A stretch of 64,000 nucleotides of DNA from Microlunatus sagamiharensis (lineage in GTDB: Bacteria > Actinomycetota > Actinomycetes > Propionibacteriales > Propionibacteriaceae): contig NZ_LT629799.1 in assembly GCF_900105785.1 (NCBI RefSeq), forward strand, positions 992,001 to 1,056,000, given 5' to 3'. Below are positions 63,308 through 64,000 of the stretch, one piece after another. The notes below the pieces were generated by a model. That model was given only the letters and a program-made list of their open reading frames with translations, searched no databases and had not been told where the DNA came from. The position numbers and the translations under genes are program-made. The number at the start of each line of letters is the position of its first letter. Positions within the stretch are counted from its first letter, which is position 1.

Positions 63308-64000
63308 GTGACGACCGCTCCCGGCTCGCAGCGCCGTGTCGCCGTGCTGACCCACATGGGCCGCCCGACGGCGATCGATGCCGCCACCCGGCTCATCCAG
63401 GGCCTGCACGCCTCGGGCGTGACCAGCCTCCTGCCGGCCGGCGACGAGCAGTGCCTGCCCCGACCGCTCGCCGACACCGTCGAGCCGCTCGGGTCGCCGA
63501 CCGACGCGTCGCCGGAGATCGAGCTGATGGTGGTGCTCGGCGGCGACGGGTCGATCCTGCGCGGCACCGAGTGGGTGCTGCAGGCCGACCTGCCGCTGCT
63601 CGGGGTCAACCTCGGCCACGTCGGCTTCCTCGCCGAGGCGGAGTCCTCCGAGATCGACAGCATCGTCACCCGCATCGTCGACCGCTCGTACGCGGTGGAG
63701 CAGCGCTCGACCATCGAGGTCACCCTGCGCGACTGCGACAGCGGCGACGTGGTCTGGTCCTCCTACGCGGTCAACGAGGTCTCGGTCGAGAAGGCCGCGC
63801 GCGAGCGCATGGTCGAGGTGCTCGTCGAGGTCGACGGGCGCCCGCTCTCGCGCTGGGCCTGCGACGGGGTGCTGATGGCCACCCCGACGGGGTCGACGGC
63901 GTACGCCTTCTCCGCGGGCGGCCCGGTGATCTGGCCGAACGTCGACGCGCTGCTCGTGGTCCCGCTCAGCGCGCACGCCCTGTTCTCCCGGCCCCTGGTG
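63308..64000 (+). CDS. nadK: NAD kinase, 5' part (runs off the window)
   Basis: Phosphorylates NAD to NADP. 231 residues are visible from GTG 63308. RRVAVLTHMGRPTAIDAA begins the N-domain; the catalytic GGDGS motif lies in LMVVLGGDGSILRG; LGVNLGHVGFLAE, AVNEVSVEKAARERMVEVLVEVDG and the substrate loop DGVLMATPTGSTAYAFSAGGPVIWP follow. The C-terminal part is beyond base 64000. Position after tlyA (and before recN in many genomes) is conserved in actinobacteria. Confidence 0.94.
   Translation, partial: MTTAPGSQRRVAVLTHMGRPTAIDAATRLIQGLHASGVTSLLPAGDEQCLPRPLADTVEPLGSPTDASPEIELMVVLGGDGSILRGTEWVLQADLPLLGVNLGHVGFLAEAESSEIDSIVTRIVDRSYAVEQRSTIEVTLRDCDSGDVVWSSYAVNEVSVEKAARERMVEVLVEVDGRPLSRWACDGVLMATPTGSTAYAFSAGGPVIWPNVDALLVVPLSAHALFSRPLV

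Overview
The window is a high-GC (over 70% in coding parts) actinobacterial chromosome segment. Mycothiol ligase (mshC), a complete 16S-23S-5S operon with no spacer tRNAs, dominant GTG starts and many leaderless promoters all point to Actinobacteria. The 16S sequence (short helix near 460, variable region around 50500) looks like Propionibacteriales, perhaps the Microlunatus/Friedmanniella side of Propionibacteriaceae. That placement is from memory of sequence style, not from a search. I see no prophage, insertion sequence, CRISPR array or biosynthetic cluster; most of the window is core genome.

Layout. 1-4.9 kb: 3' end of dnaE2 (mutagenic polymerase), a CPBP membrane protease, a secreted endonuclease/exonuclease/phosphatase-family protein and an MFS exporter. 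4.9-14.2 kb: the most distinctive accessory locus. It holds a LacI-type regulator, an oligopeptide-type ABC importer (binding lipoprotein, permease, a permease-ATPase fusion, second ATPase), an RraA-like aldolase and an enolase-superfamily sugar-acid dehydratase. An identical 18-bp direct-repeat operator lies upstream of the regulator and upstream of the aldolase gene, and a CGAAACCGGTTTCG palindrome lies in the divergent promoter region. I read this as one regulon for uptake and breakdown of an unknown sugar-acid compound. 14.2-22.8 kb: tRNA-Leu(GAG), MFS transporter, M20 peptidase, DUF5703, aldo/keto reductase, LLM oxidoreductase, a frameshifted flavin reductase, and the conserved phosphatase-DUF3090-SCO1664 group leading into mshC. 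24.2-27 kb: FMN riboswitch and riboflavin transporter ribM, hisE, hisG and a PH-domain protein.

27-40.4 kb: SseB-like protein, infC-rpmI-rplT with a structured leader and an ATC start for infC, an rRNA methyltransferase lacking an ordinary start codon, a large LuxR-type ATPase regulator, aquaporin, a RibD-like reductase, pheS-pheT and a frameshifted cytochrome P450. 40.5-48.1 kb: the arginine operon argC-J-B-D-F-R-H, in which every junction is a 4-nt stop/start overlap. 48.1-55.2 kb: tyrS, then the rRNA operon with two tandem promoters, a long 23S processing stem and a strong TTCG-loop terminator. 55.5-64 kb: a xylulokinase-like kinase with its DeoR regulator (overlapping TTGA), a second divergent DeoR regulator, a long RDDRPRYDR-repeat/TPR/acidic-tail protein, HAD phosphatase, two small conserved proteins, tlyA and the 5' part of NAD kinase.

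Regulatory style. At least 17 genes have a TANNNT-like -10 box ending 6-8 nt before the start codon, so leaderless mRNAs appear common here. Operon-internal genes instead use ATGA/GTGA/TTGA overlaps. Two genes (flavin reductase, P450) are each broken by what looks like loss of one base in a G/C run; this may be real decay or an assembly error.
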